Part shown: positions 26,972 through 36,332 of the stretch, one piece after another | How positions within the stretch are numbered: position 1 is the first letter of the stretch | How the letters are laid out: every line of letters starts with the position of its first letter | From: Micavibrio sp. | GTDB lineage: Bacteria > Pseudomonadota > Alphaproteobacteria > Micavibrionales > Micavibrionaceae | NCBI GenBank assembly: GCA_030824805.1 | Contig: JAPJRC010000003.1 | Coordinates: 1 to 64,000, forward strand | Direction of reading: 5' to 3' | Length of the DNA stretch: 64,000 nucleotides | Made by a program: the position numbers and the translations under genes | Notes under the pieces: model-generated | Databases searched by the model: none | What the model was told of the DNA's origin: nothing | Seen by the model: the letters and a program-made list of their open reading frames with translations, nothing else

Positions 26972-29455
26972 ATGTCGAAACCTGTTAATGCTGCAAATGC
27001 CATGGAACGTACGATGACCATCCCGATTGAGGGCATGACCTGCGCGTCCTGCGTTGGCCGTGTGGAAAAAGCGCTTTCCAAAGTCAGCGGCGTGAGGAAT
27101 GTCTCGGTTAATCTGGCAACCGAACGTGCTGATGTCCAGTCCGACAACTCAGTCGACCGCGATACCCTCGTTCAGGCGGTCAAAGATGCAGGCTATGATG
27201 TTCCTGCGAGCGACGCCTCTGCGGAGTTCTCGATAGAAGGAATGACCTGCGCATCCTGTGTGGGCCGCGTAGAAAAGGCGCTCAAGGCCATTCCCGGCGT
27301 GACCGATGCTGCAGTCAACCTGGCAACCGAGCGTGCCAGTGTGCGAGGAACCGCTCCCGCCGAGGCCCTGATTAATGCTGTGCAACAGGCAGGGTATAAA
27401 GCAAGCCCAATTGAAGCTGACATACAGATAGCGGACAACACTGCGAAAAAGGATGCCGAGCGGACGGCATTACTGCGCGATCTAGTTCTTGCTGCAATTT
27501 TGGCCATACCTATTTTCATTCTCGAAATGGGATCGCATCTGATCCCGGCCATGCATGAGTTTGTAATGAATAGTATTGGCATGCAAAACAGCTGGTATCT
27601 ACAGTTTGCGCTGACCACGCTTGTGTTGGTTTTTCCCGGCCGGCGTTTCTACCGCAAAGGTTTTCCGGCATTATTGCGTTTGGCGCCGGACATGAACTCA
27701 TTGGTCGCCGTAGGGACGCTGGCCGCTTATGCCTATTCGCTGGTTGCGACTTTCCTTCCGGGTGTACTCCCGCAGAACACCGTCAACGTATATTACGAGG
27801 CCGCAGCTGTTATCGTGGTGCTCGTGTTGCTGGGGCGGTTTCTGGAAGCCCGCGCCAAGGGCCGCACCTCGGAAGCGATCAAGCGTCTGGTCAAGTTACA
27901 GGCAACGCTCGCCCATGTTTTCCGGGATGGTGCATTCGTAGATGTCTCTACCGATGCTGTTACACTCGGCGATATCGTCGAGGTGCGCCCCGGCGAGCGC
28001 GTTCCTGCCGATGGCAACGTTACGGAGGGCGAGAGCTATGTAGACGAATCCATGATTACGGGCGAGCCCATACCTGTGAAGAAATCCATGGGAAGCACCG
28101 TTGTTGGCGGAACCATCAACCAGAAAGGCGCATTCACCCTCAAAGCCACAGCGGTCGGGAGCCAGACGATGCTGGCGCAGATCATACGCATGGTGGAACA
28201 GGCGCAGGGCTCTAAATTGCCGATACAGGCGGCGGTTGATAAGGTCACCATGTGGTTCGTCCCCGCCGTCATGGCGGCTGCTTTACTGACCTTCTTTGTC
28301 TGGCTAATCATTGGTCCTTCGCCCGCTCTGACCTTCGCGCTAGTCAATGCCGTCGCAGTTCTGATTATTGCCTGCCCCTGCGCGATGGGGCTGGCGACGC
28401 CGACCTCCATTATGGTCGGTACGGGCCGCGGCGCTGAACTTGGCGTGCTGTTCCGCAAAGGTGAAGCATTGCAGCTTCTGAAAGATGCCAAAGTCATCGC
28501 ACTGGACAAGACAGGGACGTTAACCGAAGGCCGTCCTTCCTTGACGGATATGGAGATCGCAAACGGATTTGAACGTGCGCACGTGTTTGCCCACATTGCG
28601 GCGGTGGAATCCCGCTCGGAGCATCCGATTGCCCGGGCCATCGTCGAGGCGGCCAAGCGCGAAGGAATAATGGTCCCGGCTTCGACCAATTTTGAATCCG
28701 TTACGGGCATGGGGGTAAAAGCCAGCGTGGACGGTGTTCGCGTCGAGGTCGGCGCCGACCGGCATATGCGTGAATTAGGGCTGGATGTCAAAGTGCTTGC
28801 GCAAACAGCCGAGCGGCTGGGCAGCGAGGGAAAGTCGCCGCTCTATGCTGCGATTGACGGCAAGCTGGCCGCAATTATTGCTGTGGCCGATCCCGTCAAG
28901 CCGACGACACCTGCGGCTATCGCCGCATTGCACGGGCTGGGTCTGAAAGTGGCGATGATCACGGGTGACAATGCCCGCACGGCGCAGGCCATAGCGGACA
29001 AGCTCGGCATCGATGAGGTCGTCGCTGAAGTGATGCCGGAAGGTAAAGTGGAAGCTGTACGCAGACTTAAGGCCACTCACGGGCAAATCGCATTCGTTGG
29101 CGATGGTATCAACGATGCGCCCGCGTTAGCGGAGGCCGATGTCGGCATTGCCATCGGGACAGGCACTGATATTGCTATAGAATCCGCTGATGTCGTTTTG
29201 ATGTCTGGCAATCTCCAGGGCGTCGCCAATGCTATTGCACTTTCAAAGGCGACCATCCGCAATATCCGGCAAAATTTATTCTGGGCTTTCGCCTACAACA
29301 CAGCATTGATACCTATCGCAGCCGGTATCCTTTATCCCGCTTATGGTCTCGCGCTCTCGCCGATCTTCGCGGCGGGAGCCATGGCGATGTCGAGCGTCTT
29401 CGTTTTAGGGAACGCCCTGCGCCTGCGCGGATTTAAGCCGGGAGGAAAAGAATGA
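26972..29455 (+). CDS. copA: Cu(I)-exporting P1B-type ATPase CopA
   Basis: Pumps cytosolic Cu(I) across the inner membrane. It has 827 residues from the ATG with GGAG 7 bases upstream; an earlier ATG lies inside the promoter region and is rejected. Two N-terminal heavy-metal domains each carry GMTCASC (about residues 22 and 90). Membrane helices follow. The actuator TGE is found in MITGEP, the metal site is the intramembrane CPC (ACPCAMG), the phosphorylated Asp lies in DKTGT, the nucleotide-binding SEHP follows, and the hinge is [10 protein letters not shown]. It overlaps cueR by ATGA. The CueR promoter upstream makes copper induction almost certain. Confidence 0.97.
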   Translation: MSKPVNAANAMERTMTIPIEGMTCASCVGRVEKALSKVSGVRNVSVNLATERADVQSDNSVDRDTLVQAVKDAGYDVPASDASAEFSIEGMTCASCVGRVEKALKAIPGVTDAAVNLATERASVRGTAPAEALINAVQQAGYKASPIEADIQIADNTAKKDAERTALLRDLVLAAILAIPIFILEMGSHLIPAMHEFVMNSIGMQNSWYLQFALTTLVLVFPGRRFYRKGFPALLRLAPDMNSLVAVGTLAAYAYSLVATFLPGVLPQNTVNVYYEAAAVIVVLVLLGRFLEARAKGRTSEAIKRLVKLQATLAHVFRDGAFVDVSTDAVTLGDIVEVRPGERVPADGNVTEGESYVDESMITGEPIPVKKSMGSTVVGGTINQKGAFTLKATAVGSQTMLAQIIRMVEQAQGSKLPIQAAVDKVTMWFVPAVMAAALLTFFVWLIIGPSPALTFALVNAVAVLIIACPCAMGLATPTSIMVGTGRGAELGVLFRKGEALQLLKDAKVIALDKTGTLTEGRPSLTDMEIANGFERAHVFAHIAAVESRSEHPIARAIVEAAKREGIMVPASTNFESVTGMGVKASVDGVRVEVGADRHMRELGLDVKVLAQTAERLGSEGKSPLYAAIDGKLAAIIAVADPVKPTTPAAIAALHGLGLKVAMITGDNARTAQAIADKLGIDEVVAEVMPEGKVEAVRRLKATHGQIAFVGDGINDAPALAEADVGIAIGTGTDIAIESADVVLMSGNLQGVANAIALSKATIRNIRQNLFWAFAYNTALIPIAAGILYPAYGLALSPIFAAGAMAMSSVFVLGNALRLRGFKPGGKE

Positions 29456-29898
29456 ATATTGGAGAGGCATCAAAGGCATCCGGGGTTTCGGCAAAGATGA
29501 TCCGTTATTACGAGGGGATCAAGCTTATACCGCCGAGCGCACGGACCGCGTCTGGATACCGGTCATATTCACAGACGGATATTCATCGCCTGCATTTTAT
29601 CCGCAAAGCGCGCGATCTGGGATTTTCTGTTGCTGAGATAGGCGATCTTCTGGCGCTATGGAGTGACCGCACGCGCAAGAGCCGCGATGTTAAGCGCGTT
29701 GCGCAAACCCATATAAGCGATCTGGAAGAGCGAATAAACGAAATGACACAAATGGTTGATACTTTGCGGGACCTGGTCGATTGCTGTGCCGGCGATGAGC
29801 GGCCTGATTGCCCGATCCTGAGCGACCTGGAAAAACCGCAGATGCTGCCAGGCCGTCGCGCCGCCCGAACAGTCTCCGTCAATACGCTAAAGCGTTAG
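29452..29898 (+). CDS. cueR: MerR-family copper-responsive activator CueR
   Basis: A 148-residue MerR-type regulator. The N-terminal winged HTH starts [21 protein letters not shown], followed by a dimerisation helix (about 80-110). The metal loop has Cys112 and Cys120 in [13 protein letters not shown], the Cu(I)-binding pair of CueR; an extra Cys at 111 is also common in CueR-like proteins. It overlaps copA by four bases, so it is made from the promoter it controls. The C-terminal tail ([16 protein letters not shown]) is slightly longer than in E. coli. Confidence 0.95.
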   Translation: MNIGEASKASGVSAKMIRYYEGIKLIPPSARTASGYRSYSQTDIHRLHFIRKARDLGFSVAEIGDLLALWSDRTRKSRDVKRVAQTHISDLEERINEMTQMVDTLRDLVDCCAGDERPDCPILSDLEKPQMLPGRRAARTVSVNTLKR

Positions 29899-29998
29899 GA
29901 TTTTGCTACACAAAATAGGTGTTTAGTTAGGAGCCAGCAGTAGCTCTTGATTATTCAAAGGCTGCAAACATATAGGTTACAAAAAGGAAGATCCGCAA

Positions 29999-30577
29999 AT
30001 GAAGAAACAAGCAGTCATCGTCGTTGATTTACAAAAGGAATATTCGCCTGATGGAAAGCTGCCGCTGGTCAATATCGAGCAAGCTGTCCAGAATGCGGCC
30101 AGAATTATCGCCGATGCACGGGAGAAAAATTTTTTAGTTATCCATGTGCGCCACGAATTTAATAATCCGAGCTTTGAATTCTTTGTTCCCGGGACTGCCG
30201 GGGTGGATTTTATTCCCGAGGTGGAGCCACGAGATGACGAAAAAGTCATTCTAAAGAATTATCCGAACTCTTTTCTGAAAACCGACTTGAAAGAAATACT
30301 TGATGAAAATGGGATTGAGGAAGTAGTAGTCATTGGCGCTATGAGCCATATGTGCGTCGACGCCACCGTACGCGCAGCTTCGGATTTTGGCTATAAAGTT
30401 ACCGTTGTCCATGATGCCTGCGCTACGCGTGATCTTGAGTTCGATGGGCAAGTCGTACCTGCTGCGCAAGTCCATGTAGCGATGATGTCAGCGCTGGGAT
30501 TTGCCTATGCGAAGATTGTGACCCGAGATGAATACTTGGCTGAATCGGCATTGAAGGGAAACAGTGACGGCTATTAA
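29999..30577 (+). CDS. Isochorismatase-family cysteine hydrolase
   Basis: A 192-residue cytosolic hydrolase with the isochorismatase/nicotinamidase fold. The catalytic triad is visible as Asp10 (VVDLQKEY), Lys86 (ILKNYPNSF) and Cys119 (SHMCVDATVRAA), with the cis-peptide region VVIGAMSHM. It lacks the metal-binding His pair typical of nicotinamidases, so an amidase or hydrolase on another small substrate is more likely. A good ribosome site (AAGGAAG) precedes it. It stands alone, 100 bases after cueR, at the end of the accessory-looking region. Substrate unknown. Confidence 0.88.
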   Translation: MKKQAVIVVDLQKEYSPDGKLPLVNIEQAVQNAARIIADAREKNFLVIHVRHEFNNPSFEFFVPGTAGVDFIPEVEPRDDEKVILKNYPNSFLKTDLKEILDENGIEEVVVIGAMSHMCVDATVRAASDFGYKVTVVHDACATRDLEFDGQVVPAAQVHVAMMSALGFAYAKIVTRDEYLAESALKGNSDGY

Positions 30578-30595
30578 TACATATCCAGAATAACT

Positions 30596-30757
30596 ATTCC
30601 CTGTTCCTTAAAATCACCATTTGCTGGCGGTAATACGACAAGTATTTGGCGGAGAAAGATATTTGGGGGGGCAGCATTACCGTTAATCTTGAAAATCTAC
30701 TCAAAACAGCCTTCGGGAACCGGATTTTCCCTGAAAAGTCGCTGTTAAACAGGGAAT
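30596..30757. repeat. Cluster of TTCCCTG/CAGGGAA words, possible mobile-element remnant
   Basis: The noncoding 30578-30855 segment has a perfect 10-base inverted pair, ATTCCCTGTT (30596-30605) and AACAGGGAAT (30748-30757), with a third copy of the word as TTCCCTG at 30727-30733. The last two can form a local hairpin. Such repeated words occur at element boundaries in alphaproteobacteria. No transposase or integrase is present. I see no gene in this segment. Confidence 0.4.
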
Positions 30758-30855
30758 GGGGATATGAGTCGAACCAGCCTGGTCATATTTCTGCTATATC
30801 AAGCCGAGGTCATGGACCATCTATGTGCCGCCACAGCCATTTATTTCCCTTAGCT

Positions 30856-32127
30856 TTACGCCTTGTTTGCGAGCAGCCGTTCGAAGGCATCTATATATGC
30901 TGCCGCATCGGGTTCGAATTTCTCCAGTCCGCCCTTAACGATCGGCAGAAGCTGTAGCGCGAGACCATGCAAGGTCTGGCCGTCCCGCACTCGTGTTTGC
31001 AGGCCGTGTTTCGGGACATCGTTGCGGATACGGATATGATCGTTGCCGGATAAATCCTCGATCAACGTCCATGCCGTGTCCAGCGCGCTTTGATCGTAAA
31101 ACAGTCCCGTCCAGAAGGCGGCCATCGCGTATACCAGTTCCGGCGCCGTGCTGTCCGGCCCACGGAATTCGAGATAGGATTTCAGACGCACTTCGGGAAA
31201 CAGCGTGGTCAGATGATCGTGCCAGTCGTCCATGTCCGGATATTCGCCTTCATGGCCTTTTAATTTTCCTTGCAGGAAATCACGGAAGGATTGGCCGGCA
31301 ACGTTGATATAGTGCCCGTTCCGGCGAATGAAATACATCGGCACATCGAGCGCGTAATCCACATAACGTGCGAAACCCATATCATCCGAGAACACGAAAG
31401 GCGGCACGCCGCAGCGTTCGGGGTCGGTCTCCGTCCATATGAAAGAGCGGAAGGATTGATAGCCGGAATCGCGGCCCTCCACCTGATTGGAATTCGCCAT
31501 AAGGGCCGTGACGATGGGTTGCAGGCCGAGCGCCACGCGGTATTTTTTGATCATGTCGGCTTCGCTTTCGAAATCGAGATTGATCTGCGCGCCACAGGTG
31601 CGGATCATCATATCAACGCCATGGGCGCTGCGCTTCTCCATGTAAGGGCCCATGATCTGGTAGCGTTCTTTGGGCATCCAGTGAATATCGGCCCGTGTCC
31701 ATGTCGGATGAAAGCCCCGCGCCAGTATGCCGAAACCAAGCTTTTCCCCGACAGCGCGCAATTCCGCATGGAATTTTTCGGCCTCGGCTTTAACCGCGGC
31801 CAGGGTCGCGTGTGGCCCACCGGCGATTTCGATCTGCCCGCCGGGTTCCAGCGTCACCATCGCGCCGTTTCTTTTGAGTTCGATCAGGTAGCCGTTCTTT
31901 TCCTCACCCGTCCAGCCATAGGCTTTGAGCGCTTCGAGTATCTGGCGGATGCCGGGCGCGCCGTCATAGGGCAGGGCCTTGCCGGACGCCGAATTGAAAA
32001 CAAATTGTTCGTGTTCGATGCCGATCTTCCATTGATCGCGGGGTTTGACCCCGGAGGCCATGTCATTGACAAGGTCCTGGTATGTGAGCATTCTTTGTTG
32101 GCTTAAGGAGCTGTCTGTATATGTCAT
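30856..32127 (-). CDS. gshA: Glutamate-cysteine ligase
   Basis: First step of glutathione synthesis: ATP-dependent ligation of L-glutamate and L-cysteine (EC 6.3.2.2). It has 423 residues from the ATG at 32127, and the family is the plant/alphaproteobacterial type rather than the E. coli type. Visible signatures are WKIGIEHEQFVF, MVTLEPGGQIEIAGGPH, GFHPTWTRADIHWMPKERYQIM and MIRTCGAQINLDF. A later ATG at 32091 is also possible; neither has a clear ribosome site. I prefer 32127 because family members carry about 15 residues before the LT..DL helix. With that start its first codons overlap the gshB start on the other strand. Confidence 0.95.
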   Translation of the reverse strand: MTYTDSSLSQQRMLTYQDLVNDMASGVKPRDQWKIGIEHEQFVFNSASGKALPYDGAPGIRQILEALKAYGWTGEEKNGYLIELKRNGAMVTLEPGGQIEIAGGPHATLAAVKAEAEKFHAELRAVGEKLGFGILARGFHPTWTRADIHWMPKERYQIMGPYMEKRSAHGVDMMIRTCGAQINLDFESEADMIKKYRVALGLQPIVTALMANSNQVEGRDSGYQSFRSFIWTETDPERCGVPPFVFSDDMGFARYVDYALDVPMYFIRRNGHYINVAGQSFRDFLQGKLKGHEGEYPDMDDWHDHLTTLFPEVRLKSYLEFRGPDSTAPELVYAMAAFWTGLFYDQSALDTAWTLIEDLSGNDHIRIRNDVPKHGLQTRVRDGQTLHGLALQLLPIVKGGLEKFEPDAAAYIDAFERLLANKA

Positions 32128-33068
32128 CGCTAAAAAATAAATCAATTCTGTTTGTTATTGATAAGATCGAGACTATCAAAGCCTATAAAGACAGTACAGT
32201 CGCGATGATGCGGGCCGCCGTTAGCATGGACCAGGCCATATATTTCACGACGATCGACGATCTTTATATAGAAGACGATACGGCCAAAGCCACTGTCTAC
32301 GCGATTAATATTCAGGACGATGTGAAAAACTGGTACAGCGTGACGGATACAAGCACGGCGGCGCTGACGGAATTCGGCTCTGTCTGGATGCGCAAGGACC
32401 CGCCTGTCGACAAACGCTTTATCCATGCCTGTTATATGCTGGAACTTGCGGTTCGAAACGGTGCCCGCGTGCTCAACAACCCGACATCGCTCGTTGCGCT
32501 TAACGAAAAGCTTTTTGCCGGGTATTTCAGCGCGCTGTGCCCCGACACGTTGGTGGCCAGCGATCTCGCCGCCCTGACGCGCTTTCTGGCCAAACACAAG
32601 AAGATCATCGTAAAGCCGCTCGACGCCATGGGCGGGGCGGGGGTCTTCATGGTGCAGGAAGGTGACGTCAATTTCGAAGTCATATGGGAGATCCAGACGG
32701 AGCGCGGCAAATATCCCGTGATCGCGCAGGAGTTTTTGCCATCCATATCCGAAGGCGACAAGCGCATTATCGTCATCAACGGAAAAGCGTTCGACCATGT
32801 GCTAGTCAGAAGCCCCAAGGACGGCAGCATTCGCGGCAACATGGCGGCGGGCGGTTCTACAACGGTGCGCGAAATTTCAAAAGCCGAAAAGGACATATGC
32901 GACAAGGTCGGCCCCGAGCTTGTCCGCCGCGGTGTGGCTTTTGCGGGGCTTGATGTCATCGGAGACAAGCTGATCGAGATAAACATCACAAGCCCGACAG
33001 GCCTCGTCGAAATTTCCAAAGCGTGCGGAACGAACGTTGCGGCTTTGCTGATGCGGGAAACGTTATAG
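32121..33068 (+). CDS. gshB: Glutathione synthetase
   Basis: Second step of glutathione synthesis: adds glycine to gamma-glutamylcysteine using ATP (EC 6.3.2.3). It has 315 residues, the normal bacterial GshB length. The N-terminal domain is followed by an ATP-grasp fold with KPLDAMGGAGVF, VIAQEFLP, GDKRIIVINGKAFD, RGNMAAGGS and the metal site EINITSPTGL. AAGGAG lies 10 bases before the ATG. It is divergent from gshA with starts only a few bases apart, so each promoter must lie inside the other gene. Confidence 0.96.
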   Translation: MSSLKNKSILFVIDKIETIKAYKDSTVAMMRAAVSMDQAIYFTTIDDLYIEDDTAKATVYAINIQDDVKNWYSVTDTSTAALTEFGSVWMRKDPPVDKRFIHACYMLELAVRNGARVLNNPTSLVALNEKLFAGYFSALCPDTLVASDLAALTRFLAKHKKIIVKPLDAMGGAGVFMVQEGDVNFEVIWEIQTERGKYPVIAQEFLPSISEGDKRIIVINGKAFDHVLVRSPKDGSIRGNMAAGGSTTVREISKAEKDICDKVGPELVRRGVAFAGLDVIGDKLIEINITSPTGLVEISKACGTNVAALLMRETL

Positions 33069-33071
33069 TCG

Positions 33072-33860
33072 TTATCCGTCGTTGCGACTGTCTTTGATCA
33101 TTTTGCGCGCGCGCGATTCCGACGTGCGCAGCAGATCCGGTATCAACACGGTTTCGGGCATATTTTTCCAGTATTTCTTGGGCATCTGGTTCAGCATGGC
33201 CGATTTTTTGGGCCGCGCGGGGTTGAAGGTGCTGGCATAATATTTCAGCCAATAGCGTTCGACGGTGTCGTCTGTCGGCACAATCGAGGGATCCGGATTG
33301 TCGCTGGTCAAAAGCTGTTCGCGGTCCCAGTGCGCCGCCATATACGGCGTAAGAATGGACCATGTCATGTTCTTGAAACGCGTCTGGAAGAACGGAAGCG
33401 AGAGTTCCAGTGAATAATGTTCGGGTTCATACCACGCGACGAAAGCCTCGCCCTGTTCGGTGTCTATCTGGCGAAACCGCAGGAAGGCTTTGATCTTGTA
33501 GGCGTCACGGCGCACGGCTTTGACCATGCGGTGAAGCGCGAGTATATCGTCGTCGGTTTTGAGTTTCAGAAGATTGGGCTTTCCACGCTTCAGCCGCCAG
33601 AGGATGCGGTAGAGAAGAGAGAAACGCTCAGGCGCGGCGTGGCATATAGCATATTGCGCCAGTTCCACAAATTCGCGCGGCACCGAGAATTCCTTGCAAG
33701 CGGATGGTGATGTGTGATCGTTCTGGAACAGGTCCGCAGCACCATATGCCGCATCGTTCCACAACACATATTCCGGTGCGATGCCTTCGCAAAAGCACGT
33801 TTTGGCGTGGCTGCGCCATTCCGAAAAACCGGGCTTGCTTTGGATGACGATGTTTTTCAT
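33072..33860 (-). CDS. TIGR03915-type putative DNA metabolism protein (DUF4130)
   Basis: A 262-residue protein resembling the TIGR03915/DUF4130 family, which in other bacteria is encoded beside, or fused to, a UdgX-type uracil-DNA glycosylase and next to a TIGR03916 radical SAM protein. Supporting segments are RRDAYKIKAFLRFRQI, FVAWYEPEHYSLEL and the C-terminal PRPKKSA-like region (ARPKKSAMLNQMPKKYWKNMPE). No UdgX gene is visible. It overlaps the radical SAM gene by ATGA and shares its LexA-controlled promoter. A role in DNA repair or modification is inferred from the family's gene neighbourhoods; the biochemical activity is not known to me. Confidence 0.8.
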   Translation of the reverse strand: MKNIVIQSKPGFSEWRSHAKTCFCEGIAPEYVLWNDAAYGAADLFQNDHTSPSACKEFSVPREFVELAQYAICHAAPERFSLLYRILWRLKRGKPNLLKLKTDDDILALHRMVKAVRRDAYKIKAFLRFRQIDTEQGEAFVAWYEPEHYSLELSLPFFQTRFKNMTWSILTPYMAAHWDREQLLTSDNPDPSIVPTDDTVERYWLKYYASTFNPARPKKSAMLNQMPKKYWKNMPETVLIPDLLRTSESRARKMIKDSRNDG

Positions 33861-35102
33861 GTGCTCACAGCCGCAAAAAGATCGAGATGCGCAGGCGCGA
33901 TGTGGCGCTGGAAGAGATTTTCGGAATCAAGAAGCGTGGCAGGTGGACGGTAATCCGACACGCAGATGAAAGGTTTTATCTTGTCCATTGGCAGACGCAT
34001 TTTGACAAGATCGTGCCAGCTTATGTGATGGTAGCGCCGTATCGACAATATCTTTTTCACGGATGTCACGCCGAGGCCGGGAACGCGGAGCAGAAGATGT
34101 TTGTCCGCCACGTTCAGATCGACCGGAAAGAAGGCGCGGTGGCGCAGCGCCCATGCGAGTTTCGGGTCTTTGTCCAGTTCCAGCATGTTGTTGCTGGTGC
34201 CCGCGACGATATCATCGAGCGTGAATTCGTAAAAACGGTAAAGCCAGTCGGCTTGATATAGCCTGTGTTCGCGGATGAGCGGCGCGGGTTTCAGGGGCAG
34301 AATGACGCTGGCATCCGGAATGGGGCTGAAGGCGGAATAATACACGCGGCGCAGCTGGAAGTTTTTTATAAAGATTGACGCTGGAGGTCAGAATGCCTTT
34401 GTCGTGTGTGGCATCGGCGCCGATGATCATTTGTGTGCTTTGGCCGCCGGGGGCAAAGCGCGGTGATTTCTTTTCCGCCTTTGTCTCTATAATCTTGTCT
34501 TTGAGCTTGCCCATTGCGCCTTCGATTTCGTGCAGGCTTTTTTCCGGCGCGAATTTTTCCAGCGACACTTGCGCCGGCATTTCGATGTTTATGCTGAGCC
34601 TGTCGGCATACAGACCGGCCTCGGCCTGCAATTCAGGGGAGGCGTTGGGAATGGTTTTTAAATGGATATAGCCTTTAAAGCCGTGGTCGAGGCGCAGGGA
34701 TTTGGCAATCCGCACCATGCTTTCCATCGTGTAATCGGGCGTGTTGATGATGCCCGAACTCAGGAACAGGCCTTCGATATAATTGCGTTTGTAAAAATTG
34801 AGGGTGAGGTCTACGACTTCCTGCACGGTAAAGCGCGCGCGCCGCACGTTGCTGCTGCGGCGGTTGATGCAGTAATGGCAATCGTAGATGCAGTTGTTGG
34901 TCATCAGAATTTTAAGCAGCGAAACGCAGCGCCCGTCGGGCGTGAAGCTGTGGCAAATCCCCGATCCGCCGGTGAGGGAGCCAAGGCCTTTCGCATCGCC
35001 TTTACCCGCCGCCCGCTTGCCCGCCGAACCCGAAGCGCAGGACGCATCGTATTTGGCGGCATCGGCGAGAATTTCAAGCTTGTTCAGTATCTTGTCGGAC
35101 AT
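33857..35102 (-). pseudogene. TIGR03916-type radical SAM protein, frameshifted at an A6 run
   Basis: Putative DNA repair/modification radical SAM protein, split into two frames. The first part (from ATG 35102 to about 34370) contains the start KLEILADAAKYDASC, the cluster motif CIYDCHYC and the SAM-domain strands. The second part (about 34370-33857) carries YYSAFSPIPDAS and a helix-hairpin-helix-like LLRVPGLGVTSVKKIL. The break lies at TAT-AAAAAA-CTT near 34371-34376, where five A residues would give the continuous reading ...LYKNFQLRRVYYSAF. One extra base in a homopolymer may be a sequencing error, a true mutation or a recoding site. Everything on both sides is well conserved, so an error or very recent mutation is most likely. 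An ATG at 35150 is rejected because it would place the LexA box inside the gene. Confidence 0.85.
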
Positions 35103-35109
35103 TTGGACA

Positions 35110-35138
35110 AGTATAGTTCTTGTTTTGTTCTCATTCAA
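35110..35138 (-). promoter_or_regulatory. LexA-controlled promoter of the radical SAM/TIGR03915 pair
   Basis: On the minus strand, -35 TTGAAT (35138-35133) and -10 TATACT (35115-35110) have a 17-base spacer. The spacer contains GAAC-N7-GAAC, seen on the plus strand as GTTC at 35116-35119 and 35127-35130. This is the exact alphaproteobacterial LexA box and sits where a repressor would block polymerase. The transcript would start very close to the ATG at 35102. Confidence 0.82.
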
Positions 35139-35155
35139 GAAAATTCGCAAAACAA

Positions 35156-35887
35156 TCAGGCGGGCAAGGTGAAAAATACGGATGTGCCGCGGCCCAAAGC
35201 GGATTCGATCCAGATATTGCCGTTATGCCGCTGGACGATTTTCTTGCAGATGGGAAGACCCGCGCCGACGCCGGAAAAACGACTGACATTCAGGCGTCGG
35301 AAAAAGCGGAATATTTCGTCGTAATATTCCGGCGCGATGCCTATGCCGGTGTCGGAAATTTTGAAAACATGTTCGTCCTTGTCGCGTCCGGCGGTGATGG
35401 TGACGGTGGAGCCCTGTTCAGGCTGGTGGAATTTTATCGCGTTGTCTATCAGGTTGGTGAAGAGCGCCTGCAGCTGTTTCGTATCGCCGTTTACAACGGG
35501 CATGTCATAGACATTCACCTGCGCGCCGCTGCGTTTGATATCCGCTTCCAGATAATTAAGGGCAGAGGACACAAGCAGATTGCAATCGCTGGGCTTCATC
35601 TCGCCGGCCTGTGTGTTAAGACGCGAGAAAACGAGCAGCGCTTCCTGCATCTTGCAAATCTTATCGAGCGACATTTCGAGAAAATCGATATATTCCTGCT
35701 GGTCCGCGTTGGCGGCTTCGGGATGGCTCTCGATAAGAAGGCGCGTGAATTCGCGTATATGGCGCAGCGGCGCGTTCAGATCGTGCGATACGATATAGGC
35801 AAAATCCTCGAATTCCTTGCTGATGACTTGGGCTTTATCTGTGTTGCCGGAGGGCTTCTTTTTCCTTGTGGTTGCTGCTTTAGGCAT
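35156..35887 (-). CDS. Cytosolic histidine kinase (HisKA-HATPase)
   Basis: A 243-residue kinase without sensor or membrane segments. A Lys-rich leader is followed by HisKA with SHDLNAPLRH (phosphoacceptor His about 35), typical of phytochrome-like kinases, and then HATPase with NLIDNAIKF, DTGIGIAPEYYDEIF and GAGLPICKKIV. The start is set at ATG 35887 because AGGAG lies 10 bases upstream; the in-frame TTG at 35896 is too close to that site. Its start overlaps the stop of the receiver gene upstream. The shared order kinase-receiver-kinase suggests a small phosphorelay in which the single-domain receiver takes phosphate from one or both kinases. Confidence 0.9.
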   Translation of the reverse strand: MPKAATTRKKKPSGNTDKAQVISKEFEDFAYIVSHDLNAPLRHIREFTRLLIESHPEAANADQQEYIDFLEMSLDKICKMQEALLVFSRLNTQAGEMKPSDCNLLVSSALNYLEADIKRSGAQVNVYDMPVVNGDTKQLQALFTNLIDNAIKFHQPEQGSTVTITAGRDKDEHVFKISDTGIGIAPEYYDEIFRFFRRLNVSRFSGVGAGLPICKKIVQRHNGNIWIESALGRGTSVFFTLPA

Positions 35888-36332
35888 GGGTTTCAATCTC
35901 CTGCGGCAAGACCACGATGCTGAACCAGAAATTCTCTATGGCGCTCACCACGCTGTTGAAAGATTCCAGAGTAACCGGCTTTTCGATATAGCTGTTGGCG
36001 TGAAGATTGTACGACCTGATGACGTCCTGTTCCGCGCGCGAGCTGGTAAGAATGACGACCGGAATGCGGCGGAGCCTTTCGTTTGCTTTTATCTCGGCCA
36101 GAACCTGTTTGCCGTCTTTTTTTGGAAGATTGATATCGAGAAATATTATGTCCGGCATCGGGATTTTGTGTTGTTCGGGTTTCAGGAGGACATCCATCGC
36201 CATCTCTCCATCCCGCGCGACATGGACGTTGTTGAATATCTTCGCTTTCTGGAAGGCTTTCTTGGTGAGGAAGATATCGCCTTCATTGTCTTCCACCAGC
36301 AAAATATCAATGGGTTTGGGCAATTGGGACAT
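35880..36332 (-). CDS. Single-domain response regulator (Rcp1/CheY-like)
   Basis: A 150-residue receiver with no output domain. VEDNEGD forms the acidic pocket, the phosphoacceptor Asp is in IIFLDINLP, TSS carries the conserved Thr/Ser, and the Lys is in YIEKPV. It belongs to the Rcp1-like receivers that pair with phytochrome-type kinases, which fits both neighbours. The start is the ATG with AGGAG about 7 bases upstream; longer in-frame openings lie inside the kinase gene and are rejected. Its first 26 bases overlap the end of the upstream kinase, so translation is probably coupled. Confidence 0.92.
   Translation of the reverse strand: MSQLPKPIDILLVEDNEGDIFLTKKAFQKAKIFNNVHVARDGEMAMDVLLKPEQHKIPMPDIIFLDINLPKKDGKQVLAEIKANERLRRIPVVILTSSRAEQDVIRSYNLHANSYIEKPVTLESFNSVVSAIENFWFSIVVLPQEIETHA

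Noticed and set aside
30646..30957. Plus-strand frame of 103 codons overlapping the gshA 3' end
   Set aside because: It has no ribosome site, no recognisable product and runs into the opposite strand of gshA.
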